DNA of 64,000 bases from CATQHW01 sp965215345 (GCA_965215345.1 CBDCDL010000002.1:1984001-2048000), one strand, 5' to 3'; counted from the first letter of the stretch, positions 1-9,372 are shown. Numbers and translations are program-made. The notes: generated by a model not told the origin, from the letters alone.

Positions 1-463
1 TCCGCTGGTCGCTCTGTCGCGGATCGACCGGCTGTCGCTGCTGCCGGAACTGTTCGGCTCGGTGACAGCTCCCGAGGTCGTGTTCGGCGAGCTTCGCCTG
101 CATGAACCGCGTCCTGGCGTAGCGCCACTTGCCGAGGCCGTACGCAAGGGCACTTGGCTACGGTCCATGACGCCCCCGGAAGGCCGCACGATCCCGGGGC
201 TTGGGGCAGGTGAATCCATGGCCGTCCGCCTCGCTCAGCACCTGCAGTGTCCGCTGTTGATCGACGAGCGCCGCGGACGCGCCACGGCACGGTACCGCGG
301 TGTCGCGGTGATCGGCACGGGACGAGTCCTCATCGCGGCAAAGGAACGGGGTTCGATCGACTCGGTGTCCGATGCCCTGGACGCTCTGAGAGAGGCCGGC
401 TATCGGCTCTCGGACGGGATCCGTTCACAACTGATCGCCATCGCCGGAGAATCCGCGCCGTAG
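1..463 (+). CDS. PIN-like toxin protein (DUF3368), 5' end outside window
   Basis: The frame is open from base 2, so the start codon lies left of the window and about 153 residues are visible. The visible part follows the DUF3368 pattern: an N-terminal PLVALSRIDRL segment, a GLGAGES motif in the middle, then LLIDERRGR with the acidic residues expected of a PIN-type ribonuclease core, and a C-terminal YRLSDGIRSQLI helix. DUF3368 proteins are usually the toxin half of a type II pair with a UPF0175 antitoxin just upstream, which would be off the left edge. Cytoplasmic RNase activity is inferred from the family only. The GTG at 62 is an internal codon, not a convincing start, because homology continues upstream of it. 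Confidence 0.8.
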   Translation, partial: PLVALSRIDRLSLLPELFGSVTAPEVVFGELRLHEPRPGVAPLAEAVRKGTWLRSMTPPEGRTIPGLGAGESMAVRLAQHLQCPLLIDERRGRATARYRGVAVIGTGRVLIAAKERGSIDSVSDALDALREAGYRLSDGIRSQLIAIAGESAP

Positions 464-486
464 GGGGATGCGGTGCCGGCGACAGG

Positions 487-1176
487 TTACGTGCGGGCGA
501 AGAGGTAGGCGCGGCTGTTTTTCCCGACGACGGACAGGGCGCCCATGTGCCGGAGGGCGTAGGTCATCTCGCCGGCGGCGGCCGCGGAGATGCTCGCGGC
601 GGCGGCCAGCGACCGATTGGTGAACGGCTCCTGCAGGCGCGCCGGCAGCAGGCGTGCCAAGTCGGCGGGCGTGCGGAAGCGGCGCCGGCCGCACACCTCC
701 AGCAGGCGCGTGTCCAGCACGCTGACGCCGCGCCGGCGCCAGCTTCCGCGGCCGTCGGCGCAGCGCACTTCCTCCACGTCCACCAGGAGCACGTCCAGCG
801 TGAAGTTGGGATCGCCCATCAGGTGCGGGATCCGGATCAGCTCCGCGAACAGGTCGCGGTAGGCGCCCCGCTTCGGCGACAGCCGGCGGCGCAGGACCTT
901 TCCCCGCGTGTCCGTGGTCACGATCCACTTCCGCTGTGCGATCGGGAACACCAGGCGCACGCGATGCGTATCGACCAGCCGGGTGAGCTTGCGCTTGAGC
1001 TTCGCGAAGCCGCGGGTCTGGATCTCGATCAGGATGCCGCGCCGTACCAGGTCGATCACGTAGCCGTCCATGGGCACCTCGGCCCGGTCCCGTGGCAGCG
1101 CGTACCAGGACTTCAGTTGCGCGTGCAACGACCGCTCCCGCAGCTCGCCGATGGTGAACGTGTGCTCCACACTCAT
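487..1176 (-). CDS. Predicted nuclease-fold protein with C-terminal winged-helix-like region
   Basis: 229 residues starting at ATG 1176. I do not recognise a named family. The N-terminal half has the order GYVIDLV ... ILIEIQTRGF ... LTRLVDTHRVRLVFP, which resembles a PD-(D/E)XK core (Asp near residue 41, E-x-Q in place of E-x-K). The C-terminal third (RFRTPADLARLLP, then an alanine-rich helix and AYLFART) looks like a winged helix. A DNA-directed role fits its place between a PIN-type toxin gene and an AlbA_2-type regulator. Catalytic activity is uncertain because the usual lysine is replaced. It ends 23 bases from the convergent PIN-like gene. Confidence 0.5.
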   Translation of the reverse strand: MSVEHTFTIGELRERSLHAQLKSWYALPRDRAEVPMDGYVIDLVRRGILIEIQTRGFAKLKRKLTRLVDTHRVRLVFPIAQRKWIVTTDTRGKVLRRRLSPKRGAYRDLFAELIRIPHLMGDPNFTLDVLLVDVEEVRCADGRGSWRRRGVSVLDTRLLEVCGRRRFRTPADLARLLPARLQEPFTNRSLAAAASISAAAAGEMTYALRHMGALSVVGKNSRAYLFART

Positions 1177-1201
1177 CCTATCGGCGCGGCGCTGTAACGC
1201 T

Positions 1202-2445
1202 TCAGCGGCTCGGGGAGTCGAGGCGGAAGCTGACCCGGACGAATCGGCTGCGGAGGTCCTGGACGAGTTCGGGCTCGGTGGCGTTGAACTCCTGCATGGC
1301 TCGGCGCATCAGCAGCCAGCCCCTGCCGCGCTGCTCCATGTAGCCCATCGCCGTCATGAAGTGCGCCATGGATTCGTTTCGAGAGCGCGGGTTGGCGCCG
1401 GCACGGACCCGATCTACCGTCATGTGGTTGGGCAGCGTGCCCGGACTGGTGACGTCGACCCGGCTGCGGAACACTTCGAGCAGCACCTTCGATCCGGTGA
1501 TCGCGTAGTCGCGATGAGTGACCGCGTTCACCAACGCCTCGCGGATCGCCGGGCGGGGCAAGAGGTGGCGATTCTCGCGGATGATGCCGCGGTACGATTC
1601 GGTCCAGCCGAGGTCCAGGAACCACGCCACCGACCGGTCGACCGCCTCGTTCAGACGTCCGCCGCCCCGGGCGACGTGCAGCACTTCCGCAGCGCGATCG
1701 TCGCCCGCGTAGCGAACGCACTCGATGCGGAAGTTGCGGGTCTGCGGATAGCCTTGCGGGTGGCGGCCGAACGCCAACGCGCCGTAGAGCGTTGCCCGCA
1801 ACTCACCGCCGATCTCGCGCAGGACGTCGCGGTTGCGCAAGTCATCGTCCCGGTCCGGCTGCGGGTCGCCGGTCGTGTCGAAGCCGAGCCTCCGCAAGTA
1901 GGTGTCGAATGCCTCCAGGTCGATGTGCCGTACGTCGGCAGCCTCGATGCAGCGTTCCTCGGTCAGGATGTACCCGAAGACGTTGTACAGCTCCTGCAAC
2001 GCCGCCGGTGACGGCTCGACGCTTGAACGTTCGCGTCGAATCCAGACGCGGCCGTCGTAGCGCAGCGGCTCGAAACTCCGTTGACGGGGCACCTCGAGCC
2101 AGTGAACCCATCCGGGAGCGGTGTGATGGCGGCCGCCGCGAGCGGCGATCGGTGCGCTGCATCCGTTCTGGAGAAACGACGTGAGACGCTCCTGCACGCG
2201 TTCGGTGTCAGGCACGCGTGGCGACCGAAGGACGTACGCTGGACGAGATCCTCCCTCACCTGGACTTCCCTGACGCCGATGACTTCACCGGAGTTCTCCA
2301 CCCCGAGAATGAGGACGCCACCTTCGCTGTTGGCGAACGCGCATATCGCGCGTCCGAGGGCCGACAGGTCTCCGAGCCCGCGTTCGAACTCGATCTGCCG
2401 ACCTTCGCCCCGCTTGATGCGCTCGATGATCTGCGGCCACTCCAC
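1202..2445 (-). pseudogene. AlbA_2 (Schlafen-type) / GHKL-ATPase regulator, frameshifted
   Basis: Two frames together give one protein. The first starts at GTG 2445 behind a GGAG box and encodes an AlbA_2 DNA-binding domain (GEGRQIEFERG, FANSEGGVLILGVEN, IGVRE). The second covers about 1202-2215 and continues with VQERLTSFLQNGCSAP, then a C-terminal ATPase region (REALVNAVTHRDY, VTSPGTLPNHMTV) typical of the ATP-binding transcriptional regulators often annotated as RecG-like. The join lies around 2215-2225 and needs a one-base correction. Intact relatives regulate transcription with a Schlafen AlbA_2 domain. Either the gene is dead or the assembly has an indel here. Confidence 0.75.
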
Positions 2446-2552
2446 CCGCCACTCCGTCGTCAGAAGCCCGCCGGTACCGAGGCGGGCTCTGCCCGTATCC
2501 GCTAAGAACCTACCACAGAACGAGTCGCTCTCTTCGGGATGGGATGAAGGCG

Positions 2553-3773
2553 CTACAGCACTTCCTGCAACACGTAGAAGTAGTTCTGGTCGGTGCCGAA
2601 GATCAGGAGGTCGCGGGATGCCACCGGGGCGCTCAGCACCGCGCCGTCCAGGTCCATCTCCCACAGCAGGCGCCCGTTGCGCGCCGACAGGCAGACCAGG
2701 CGGGGCGGACTCCCGGTCCACGGGTCGCCGCGCACGCCGAAGTAGACGCGGGTGCCGGCCACGGTCGGGGCGCTGGAGGTGGGTTGCTCCAGCGTCACCC
2801 GCCATGCCTCCCGGCCGCTGCCGGCGTCGAACGCGCGCACCACCCGGTCGCCGCTGGTGTAGATCACCAGATTGCGCCACAGCGCCGGCGCCATGTAGTC
2901 CAGCAGATTGATGTTGTCGAAGAACAGGCCGACCGGGTTGTAGGCGGAGTCCTCGCCGAAGTAGGGCTCCTCCGTCTTGCGCCAGAGCTCGCGGCCGGTG
3001 GTGCGGTCCAGCGCCAGGTAGTTGAGCACCGTCGCGCCGCCGGTGGCGTAGTACATGGTCTGGCCGCGCAGGGCCGGAAACGAGTACCAGTTGACGTAGG
3101 GGTCGTCGCCGTCGACGAACCACAGGTACGAACGGTGTTCGATGTCGTACGCGCCGAAGCTCACGCCGCGTTCGGGCGGCGCCGGCGCCCAGTAGATCAC
3201 GCCCTCGTAGACCTGGAACGTGTGGTACGACCAGATCGGATTGGGGATGCGGTGCACCTCCGTGCCGTCGAGGTCGAGGAAGTACGAGGCTCCCCGGTCG
3301 CTGGTGAAGAGGATGAGGTCCTCGTAGCGCAGGATCAGCGACTGCACGGTGGAGTCGGTCTGGAACGACCAGACCTCCTGGCCGTCGGCGCGCGACAGCG
3401 CGTACACGCGGCCGTCGTTCGACCCGAAATAGACGTTGTCCTCGTCCGCGTACGGGACCGAGTTGTTCGGCGCGCGCGCCTTGAAGATCCAGCGCATGTA
3501 GCCCGACTCCGCGTCCAGGGCGTAGAAGTTGCCGTCGTCGGCGCCGAAGTAGATCGTGCCGTCGTAGACGATCGGCGGATTGAAGGAGGTCGCCTTCTCG
3601 CCCACCTGCAGGGGAAGCTGCCACTTGAGCGCCAGCGGCGGAGCGACCGTGGTGGAGGCGACGCCGCGGCCCTGGAGGCCGCGGAACTCCAGCCAATCGC
3701 CCGCGCCGCAGGCGGTCAGCCCCAGCGCCGCGGCCGCGGCGACGGCCGCGGCCGCGCGGCCCCCGCTCAGCAG
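2553..3773 (-). CDS. PQQ-like beta-propeller lipoprotein
   Basis: About 406 residues. The N-terminus is a hydrophobic alanine-rich signal ending in the lipobox LTAC, so it is probably lipidated and exported. Then come repeated blades of the PQQ/outer-membrane-assembly type: DGTIYFGADDGNFYALD, DNVYFGSNDGRVYALS, SAPTVAGTRVYFGV and DLLIFGTDQNYFYVL. The start is unclear. No ATG or GTG lies near the signal, and the best fit is CTG 3773 (or 3770) just inside the end of the transglutaminase gene, behind GGGGA. It is the last gene of the MoxR-DUF58-transglutaminase operon and overlaps it by a few bases, so it probably serves the same envelope function as a scaffold or sensor. Confidence 0.75.
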   Translation of the reverse strand: MLSGGRAAAAVAAAAALGLTACGAGDWLEFRGLQGRGVASTTVAPPLALKWQLPLQVGEKATSFNPPIVYDGTIYFGADDGNFYALDAESGYMRWIFKARAPNNSVPYADEDNVYFGSNDGRVYALSRADGQEVWSFQTDSTVQSLILRYEDLILFTSDRGASYFLDLDGTEVHRIPNPIWSYHTFQVYEGVIYWAPAPPERGVSFGAYDIEHRSYLWFVDGDDPYVNWYSFPALRGQTMYYATGGATVLNYLALDRTTGRELWRKTEEPYFGEDSAYNPVGLFFDNINLLDYMAPALWRNLVIYTSGDRVVRAFDAGSGREAWRVTLEQPTSSAPTVAGTRVYFGVRGDPWTGSPPRLVCLSARNGRLLWEMDLDGAVLSAPVASRDLLIFGTDQNYFYVLQEVL

Positions 3774-6148
3774 GAGAGTCCCCGCAGGCTGAACCAGCGT
3801 TTCACGGCGGCCAGCATGCCGCGGCGGCGCATCCGCCCTGCCGCAACGATGGCGGCGGCGCGCAGATCCTGGGCGGCGGCCGCGTCCGGGGGATCGGGCC
3901 GGTAGCGGAGCGCCGTGTAGCGCTGGGCGAAGCCCTGCATCTCGGGATACCGGTCGGCGTATTCGCGGGCGGTCTCCACCGGCGCCTTGACCGCGTAGCC
4001 GTCGGCGGCAAGCCGCATGTACAGCAGCGAAGCCCGCGCCCGCAGTCCGTGGCGGGTGGGGGCGCGGGCGGCCATGGCCAGCCACCCTTCGCGGCCGTAG
4101 CGCCACGCATACGCGCCGGCCACGCCCGCGATCGCCAGCGCGCCGGCCAAGCGAGCGACGAGCAGCCACGGAAAGCGGAAGTCACGGTCGAAGCGGTCCT
4201 CGATCTGGATGATCGGGATGACGATGTCCTGGCCGGTCGCGCTCAGCTCGGGCGGCGGCGGAATCGCGTACTGGGTGGTCTCGAAGTCCACCCAGCCGTA
4301 ATCGGGCAGGTAGAACTGCGTCCAGGAGTGGCGGTGCGCGGTGGTGATCAGGAAGAGCTCGTCGAGCGGGAACTCCCGCAGCGGCTCGATCACCTCGCGC
4401 AGGCTCTGCAGGCCGCGCTGGTGCACGTCGGTCTGCAGGCTCTCGGTGCCGAGCCAGCCGGTTACCACGCGGGTCGGGATGCCGGCGATGCGTCCCAGAA
4501 TGGCGCTCGTGTTGGAGAACTCGGTGCAGTCGCCGGAGCGGGTCTCGAAGAGGAACAGCTCCAGGTGATCGACCGATACGTCGTCGGTGAAGCCGATCTC
4601 GTACTGGCAGGTGTCGAAGGAGCGGAGGATCGCGTCGATCCGGTCGTAGTAGCCGGCGGCGCCGGCGGTGACCTCTGCGGCGTACTGCTCGAACCGTGCC
4701 AGCGTTTCGCGGCTGAGCGGCACGTCGAGGTAGGGGGCCAGGGCATTCCGCTCTACCGGGGAAAGGTCGCCCAGTCGCTGCCACTGGTTCGGACCGGTGG
4801 CGCTGACGCGCGACACGGTGCGGTAGGACAGATCGAACGGGTGATAGAGCCGGTTCTGTATGGTCGGCTCGATCGTGTACGGCCGGTAGGGCATGACCCG
4901 ATCGGAGATCGAGGACAGGAAGTAGTACTCGCGTTCCTCTCGCCGCCGGTCCGGCAGCCGCAGCACGTCGACCCAGGTGGTCAGCAGGCGCTGGCGCACC
5001 AACTCGTTGAGCGGCTCGTCGCGGCTGTAGGAGAAGCCTCCTTCGGGATGGAGATCGGCGAAGTAGCCGTCGGCCGCGTACACCGGATCGGTGGCGCTGG
5101 CGATCACCATGCGGGCGTACTGCCTGCCCTCACCGTCGCCGTCGCCCTCCTGGCCCTCGCCGTCGCCTTCCTCGCCGGAGTCCTGGCCCTGGCCGCCGCC
5201 TTGCTGGCCCTGCGCACCCTGTTCGCCCTGTTCGCCCTGTTCTCCCTGCCGGCCCTGGCCGCCGCCCGAACCCTCGCCGGCGCCGGCGGCCGAGTCGTTC
5301 CAGCGCTCCGCCGGGATGCCTTCCAGGCGCTGCCGGCGGTCCGCTTCGGCCTGACCCTGCTCGCCCTGCCCGCCCTGTTCTCCCTGCTGGCCGGCGCTGC
5401 CCTGGCCGCCGCTCTGCGGCTCCTCTCCCTGCCGGGGATCGATCGGACGCAGGTTGCCTCCGGGCGGCCCGGAGCTGTCCGCGTCGATCGGCTGCGGCTC
5501 GGGACGGGCGACCTCGTTCAGGCTGTTGAAGGCGATGCGATTGGTCACGAAGTCGGACGGCAGCAGCAGGCCGAGCACCACGCTGACCGGCAGTGCCGCC
5601 GCCGCGAACGTGGTCAGCTCCCGCCGGCGGTTTCGGCCGCCCGACTCGGGAAAGGCAGCCAGATAGAGCGCCAGGGCGTGCAGCAGGAATCCGCAGGTGA
5701 TCATCACCACCAGCACCGTGGTGATCTGCGTGCTCTCCTCGGCGATCACGTCGGACGCGCGCGAGAAGCGCAGCAGCTTCAGCAGGACGTAGCCCACGAA
5801 CAGCAGTTCCGCTGCGGCGACCAGGTGGCCGTGCTCGCGGCCGTGGAAGACCACGGCGGTAAGCACGAACGCGGCGAGCCCCACGCCGAGCACGGTCAGG
5901 CCCGTGGTGTCCAGGCCGGGACCGGCGACGGCAGCGAGCGCGGCCAGCCCGACCGCCGCCGCCAGCCAGTACGAGAGCCGCAGCCGCGGGGGCTTCAGGA
6001 AGGCGGCCAGGGCCATCTCCAGCGGCACCAGCGCGAACCACGTCACCCAGCCGACCCGGTCGTAGGAGATCGTCACCGCCGGATGCACGATCGGGATCGC
6101 GATCGCGACCAGGTAGACCAGCAGGCGGGTAGCGAACAGCAGGTTCAT
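3767..6148 (-). CDS. Membrane transglutaminase-like protein with Gly/Gln-rich linker
   Basis: 793 residues from ATG 6148, whose ATGA overlaps the stop of the DUF58 gene. Five or six membrane helices occupy residues 1-200. Residues about 240-345 are a low-complexity stretch rich in G, Q, E and D with repeats of the type GEQGEQ. The transglutaminase-like core follows, with Cys541 (SGDCTEFS), His607 (HRHSW) and Asp621 (GWVDFETT) as the expected triad. Another membrane helix is near 660-685 with a cytoplasmic tail. This matches the TgpA-like architecture found next to MoxR and DUF58 genes. The substrate is unknown; the core should face the periplasm. The linker is unusually long and repetitive. 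Confidence 0.85.
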   Translation of the reverse strand: MNLLFATRLLVYLVAIAIPIVHPAVTISYDRVGWVTWFALVPLEMALAAFLKPPRLRLSYWLAAAVGLAALAAVAGPGLDTTGLTVLGVGLAAFVLTAVVFHGREHGHLVAAAELLFVGYVLLKLLRFSRASDVIAEESTQITTVLVVMITCGFLLHALALYLAAFPESGGRNRRRELTTFAAAALPVSVVLGLLLPSDFVTNRIAFNSLNEVARPEPQPIDADSSGPPGGNLRPIDPRQGEEPQSGGQGSAGQQGEQGGQGEQGQAEADRRQRLEGIPAERWNDSAAGAGEGSGGGQGRQGEQGEQGEQGAQGQQGGGQGQDSGEEGDGEGQEGDGDGEGRQYARMVIASATDPVYAADGYFADLHPEGGFSYSRDEPLNELVRQRLLTTWVDVLRLPDRRREEREYYFLSSISDRVMPYRPYTIEPTIQNRLYHPFDLSYRTVSRVSATGPNQWQRLGDLSPVERNALAPYLDVPLSRETLARFEQYAAEVTAGAAGYYDRIDAILRSFDTCQYEIGFTDDVSVDHLELFLFETRSGDCTEFSNTSAILGRIAGIPTRVVTGWLGTESLQTDVHQRGLQSLREVIEPLREFPLDELFLITTAHRHSWTQFYLPDYGWVDFETTQYAIPPPPELSATGQDIVIPIIQIEDRFDRDFRFPWLLVARLAGALAIAGVAGAYAWRYGREGWLAMAARAPTRHGLRARASLLYMRLAADGYAVKAPVETAREYADRYPEMQGFAQRYTALRYRPDPPDAAAAQDLRAAAIVAAGRMRRRGMLAAVKRWFSLRGLSC

Positions 6149-7596
6149 GACAGGCAGACCTCCAGCGGCTCGTCCTCGACGTGGACGTTCGGGCCTCTGA
6201 CGGAAGGGCCCAGCATGAAGCGCTCGCGGCGCAGCGTCCACGCGCCGGGCAGGAACGGCGCCCCGGTCCGCGCGCCGCCGGCCGGCCGCAGCAGCGCCAG
6301 CCTGATGCGGTCGCCGCCGTCGGGGTGCGGCGACGCCGCCTTGCGTGGCAGAACCGCGGACACGGTCCGGTACAGGTGCACGGTCGTGTCGCCGAGACGT
6401 GCGACGTGCGTGGCCAAGCCGGCGTCGAACGCGGTGGTGAAGATGAACAGCTCGTGCGGCTGCATCTCCCGCGGGTGCTCGGGCGCCGGGGCGAAGGTGA
6501 TGAGGGCGAGGTGGCGGGCCAGCTCGTCGATGTCGTCGACGGTGTCCACGTCGTGGAGGCTCTCGCCGGTCGCGACGCGGAAGGTGAAGTCCTCGTGCTC
6601 GGCCTTGACGGCGCGCAGGAACGCCAGCAGCCAGCTCTTCAGGTAGTCGAGGTGGAGCGTCGAGTCCAGCGTGTCCGGGCCCGGCGGCCGGAAGTGGCGG
6701 AACTCCACGTGCAGCAGCCGCGTCTGCTGCTGGCTCACCGGAGAGATGCGGGTGATCAGCTCGCCCGCGCGGCTGGAGGCCTTCCAGTTGATGTCCTTGA
6801 GCCGGTCGCCCGGTTCGTACTCCCGCATGTAGTAGCGTTCTTCGTCGGACGCGCGCCGCCGCTGCGTGGTGTCGTCGCCCACGGCCGCATCGATGCGCGG
6901 CGCCGAACGCATGGCCAGCGGCGCCGGGAGCACCGCCAGCACGCGCCGCTCGTCGCGCCCCGGCAGGTGGCTGCGGGTCAGCCCGAACACGTCGCGCACG
7001 GCCAGCCGGGCGCGCAGCGCAAGCTCTCCGCAGACCGGCATGTGCAGGCGCAGGGGCAGCTCTTCCGAAGCCGAGGAGACCTCCGCCCGCAGGTACACGG
7101 CGGCACCGCTGCCGGCGCGCAGGCGGCCGGTGACCCGTGCGTGCAGGCGGTAGAAGTAGTGCGGCCGGCCGGCGCCCGCAGCCTTCAGGTCCAGGACGCC
7201 ATCGGTGCGGGCGGAAAGCGGCCGGCCGCTCTCCCATGCCAGCGTCGCGGCGGCCATGCGGCGCGCCTGCAGGCGGCCGTCGCCGGCCAGCACGGAGAGC
7301 ACCAGGACGGCGGCTGTGGCGAGGACGAACTCGTAGCCGTTGTCGGTCGCGAACGCGCTACCGGCCAGGTAGCCGGCGGCCGCCAGCACGGCGGTGCCGA
7401 TCAGCGTGAACGGATAGTAGCGCAGCACCGCGCGCAGCGTGCTCCATCCGGGGCTCGCGGGCGCCGGCACCAGCGGCAGGAGGCTGGAGGCGATCAGCCG
7501 GGTGCGGAGCGGCAGGGAGCGGCGGTCCGGCGTTCGGTGCGTGGAGAACGGTCCGCGGCGTGCGGAAGCGGGGCGTGCGGCAGGGGCGCTGGCCAT
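6145..7596 (-). CDS. DUF58 domain membrane protein
   Basis: 483 residues from ATG 7596, which overlaps the MoxR stop by one base. Two hydrophobic helices near residues 55-95 are followed by a soluble part with the DUF58 hallmark (REYEPGDRLKDINWKASSR) and a vWA-like C-terminal half. DUF58 proteins are regularly encoded beside MoxR AAA ATPases and transglutaminase-like proteins and are thought to act with them in assembling or processing envelope or secreted complexes. The exact role is unknown. The spacing (TGATG above, ATGA below) shows translational coupling through the operon. Confidence 0.88.
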   Translation of the reverse strand: MASAPAARPASARRGPFSTHRTPDRRSLPLRTRLIASSLLPLVPAPASPGWSTLRAVLRYYPFTLIGTAVLAAAGYLAGSAFATDNGYEFVLATAAVLVLSVLAGDGRLQARRMAAATLAWESGRPLSARTDGVLDLKAAGAGRPHYFYRLHARVTGRLRAGSGAAVYLRAEVSSASEELPLRLHMPVCGELALRARLAVRDVFGLTRSHLPGRDERRVLAVLPAPLAMRSAPRIDAAVGDDTTQRRRASDEERYYMREYEPGDRLKDINWKASSRAGELITRISPVSQQQTRLLHVEFRHFRPPGPDTLDSTLHLDYLKSWLLAFLRAVKAEHEDFTFRVATGESLHDVDTVDDIDELARHLALITFAPAPEHPREMQPHELFIFTTAFDAGLATHVARLGDTTVHLYRTVSAVLPRKAASPHPDGGDRIRLALLRPAGGARTGAPFLPGAWTLRRERFMLGPSVRGPNVHVEDEPLEVCLS

Positions 7597-8621
7597 CAGC
7601 CGGCGCGGACGGGCAACCGATCGACCCGGACGGTCGATCGCACCTCGTCGATGACGGCGCGGGCGTCGCCGGTGGCGTCCTCCAGGAGCAGGCGATGGCT
7701 GACGCCGGGTACCAGCACCTCCTTGGCCAGGTCGATGGTCACGAACTCCTGGCCGCGCACCAGGGCCAGGGCGCGCGCCAACCGCGACAGCTTGACGCCG
7801 GTGCGCGGGCTGGCGCCGGTCTCCACCGCCGGATGCTGGCGCGTGAGCCGGACGCACTCGACCAGGTAGGCGATCAGCTCGTCGTGGATGAAGATCCGGT
7901 CGACCAGACGCTGCCAGGAGACCAGTTCGTCGCACGACACCACCGGCTCGAGCTGGTCCCACGCGTCCTCGCGCCCGTGCTGGCGGACGATGCGCTCCTC
8001 GTCCGTGCTCGACGGGTAGCCCATGGAGAGCTGCACCATGAAGCGGTCGAGCTGGGGTATCGGCAGCGGAAACAGGTGGGCGCCCTTGAGGTTCATCGTG
8101 GCGATGATGAAGAACGGGTCGGGCAGCCCGTAGGTGGTGCCTTCCACCGTGACCGCCTGCTCCTCCATCGCCTGCAGGAAGCTGCCCTGCGTCTTCGGGG
8201 TCAGGAGGTTGATCTCGTCACAGAGCACGAAGTGCGCGAACAGGGGGCCGCGGGTGAAGGTGAAGGCGCCGCTGGCGATGTCGTAGCGGTTGAATCCCAG
8301 GATGTCCTGCGGCAGCAGGTCGACCGTGCACTGGATGCGGCTGAAGTGATCGATGTCGACGCCGTGGTCGGCGGTCTCCGAGGTGTGCCAGCGGATGGAG
8401 GCGGCCAGCGCCTTGGCGAGGGAGGTCTTTCCCACGCCGTGCGAGTCGGCCAGGATGACGTGCCCGCCGGCCAGCTTGGCCGCCAGCAGATGCTCGATCT
8501 TGCTTCCTTCGATGGAGATGATGGAGCGGACGTTGTCGATGATGCGGCGAATGCCGCCGCTGGCGTCGCGCACGGCGTCAGGCGTTGCGCCGTCATTCCA
8601 CTCACTCACGGCGGGGTCCAT
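7596..8621 (-). CDS. MoxR-family AAA+ ATPase
   Basis: About 341 residues from ATG 8621. A TTG at 8669 would add 16 residues but has no ribosome site. Walker A is DSHGVGKTSLAKAL and Walker B is FVLCDEINLL. The MoxR-typical AMEEQAVTVEG and FFIIATMNLKGAHLFPLP (sensor 1) follow, with an AAA lid at the C-terminus. MoxR ATPases act as chaperone-like machines on vWA-domain partners, here most simply the DUF58 protein encoded next. It is the first gene of the four-gene operon, so a promoter is expected in 8622-8740, which it shares divergently with the thioesterase gene. Confidence 0.88.
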   Translation of the reverse strand: MDPAVSEWNDGATPDAVRDASGGIRRIIDNVRSIISIEGSKIEHLLAAKLAGGHVILADSHGVGKTSLAKALAASIRWHTSETADHGVDIDHFSRIQCTVDLLPQDILGFNRYDIASGAFTFTRGPLFAHFVLCDEINLLTPKTQGSFLQAMEEQAVTVEGTTYGLPDPFFIIATMNLKGAHLFPLPIPQLDRFMVQLSMGYPSSTDEERIVRQHGREDAWDQLEPVVSCDELVSWQRLVDRIFIHDELIAYLVECVRLTRQHPAVETGASPRTGVKLSRLARALALVRGQEFVTIDLAKEVLVPGVSHRLLLEDATGDARAVIDEVRSTVRVDRLPVRAG

Positions 8622-8740
8622 CACGGCGGGTCCATCATGGCGGGTGGCCGTCGGTACGGCAGTACGCAAGGTTAGGGATATTGGGACGAACGGTCAACGA
8701 ACGCGACATGAACGCGGCGTGAACATGACATGATCGGTGG

Positions 8741-9136
8741 ATGGAGATGACCCGCCACAAGGTGACCGTGCGGCTGCACCACACCGACGCCGCCGGGGTG
8801 CTGTTCTACGGCCGGCTGTTCGAGCTGGTGCAGGAGGCGCTGGAGGAGGCGCTGGGAACCGGCGGGCTGCCGCTGGGCGAGTTGCTGCGCGACGGCGGGT
8901 TCCGCTTGCCGGTCGTGCACGCCGAAGCCGACTACACCGCGCCGGTCCGCGCCGGCGACGTGCTGGAGGTTCGCCTGACGTTCGAGGCGGGCGACCGCTC
9001 GCTGCGGGTCGTCGCCGACTTCGTCGATCCGTCCGGGCGCAAGGTCGCGGCGGCACGCGTCGTGCATGCCGCCGTCGCCGCTGCCACCGGCACGGCGGCG
9101 CCGCTCCCGGACGCGGTGCGGGCGCTGGCGCGATGA
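8741..9136 (+). CDS. Hotdog-fold acyl-CoA thioesterase (4HBT/YbgC/MenI type)
   Basis: 131 residues with the 4-hydroxybenzoyl-CoA thioesterase signature HHTDAAGVLFYGRLFELVQE near the N-terminus; the Asp of HTDAAG is the usual catalytic residue. Length and layout match the single-domain acyl-CoA thioesterases, including 1,4-dihydroxy-2-naphthoyl-CoA hydrolases of menaquinone synthesis. The start is ATG 8741 or ATG 8747. Its stop overlaps an ATG at 9133, which opens a short frame that dies after about 30 codons, so the downstream partner gene appears to have been lost. Confidence 0.85.
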   Translation: MEMTRHKVTVRLHHTDAAGVLFYGRLFELVQEALEEALGTGGLPLGELLRDGGFRLPVVHAEADYTAPVRAGDVLEVRLTFEAGDRSLRVVADFVDPSGRKVAAARVVHAAVAAATGTAAPLPDAVRALAR

Positions 9137-9297
9137 CTCACGCCTGGCTGCTCGACTACCGGCCCCTGCCCGCCCGCTGGCGCGGCCTGTGCCGAGGCCG
9201 CCGGCGCGACGCTGTGGCACTATGACGAGGATTACGACCGCGTCGCCGAGGTTACCGCCAGCCTGCAGAGTGGATCGCTCCGCGCGGTTCGCTGTAA
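9133..9297 (+). pseudogene. Truncated gene start joined to a VapC (PIN) C-terminal remnant
   Basis: An ATG at 9133 overlaps the thioesterase stop and begins MTHAWLLDYRPLPARW, then loses coding sense. From about 9190 another frame reads AEAAGATLWHYDEDYDRVAEV and, after a one-base deletion near 9252, QPAEWIAPRGSL followed by a stop at 9295-9297. This is the C-terminal signature of VapC PIN toxins (LxHYDxDYDxxA ... PRGSL). It looks like a deletion junction that removed the body of the gene after the thioesterase and most of a toxin gene. No functional product is expected. Confidence 0.65.
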
Positions 9298-9372
9298 CTG
9301 GCGCCTCCTGCCGATCTTCGCACGCATACCAGAAGCCCGCGGCTGCCGGCACAAGCCGGCTCGGGTTCGTTG

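Noticed and set aside
2544..3905. Long open frame on the plus strand opposite the propeller lipoprotein
   Set aside because: It mirrors the minus-strand gene, has no domain sense and is explained by high G+C.
5130..5400. Tandem GC-rich repeats considered as a possible CRISPR or other array
   Set aside because: They are codon repeats of the GEQ-type linker, with no spacers and no constant repeat length.
4049..6646. 865-codon plus-strand frame across the transglutaminase gene
   Set aside because: Antisense shadow; its repeats are the complement of the Gly/Gln-rich linker.
8621..8669. TTG 8669 as the MoxR start
   Set aside because: No ribosome site and the extra residues are not family-like; ATG 8621 preferred.
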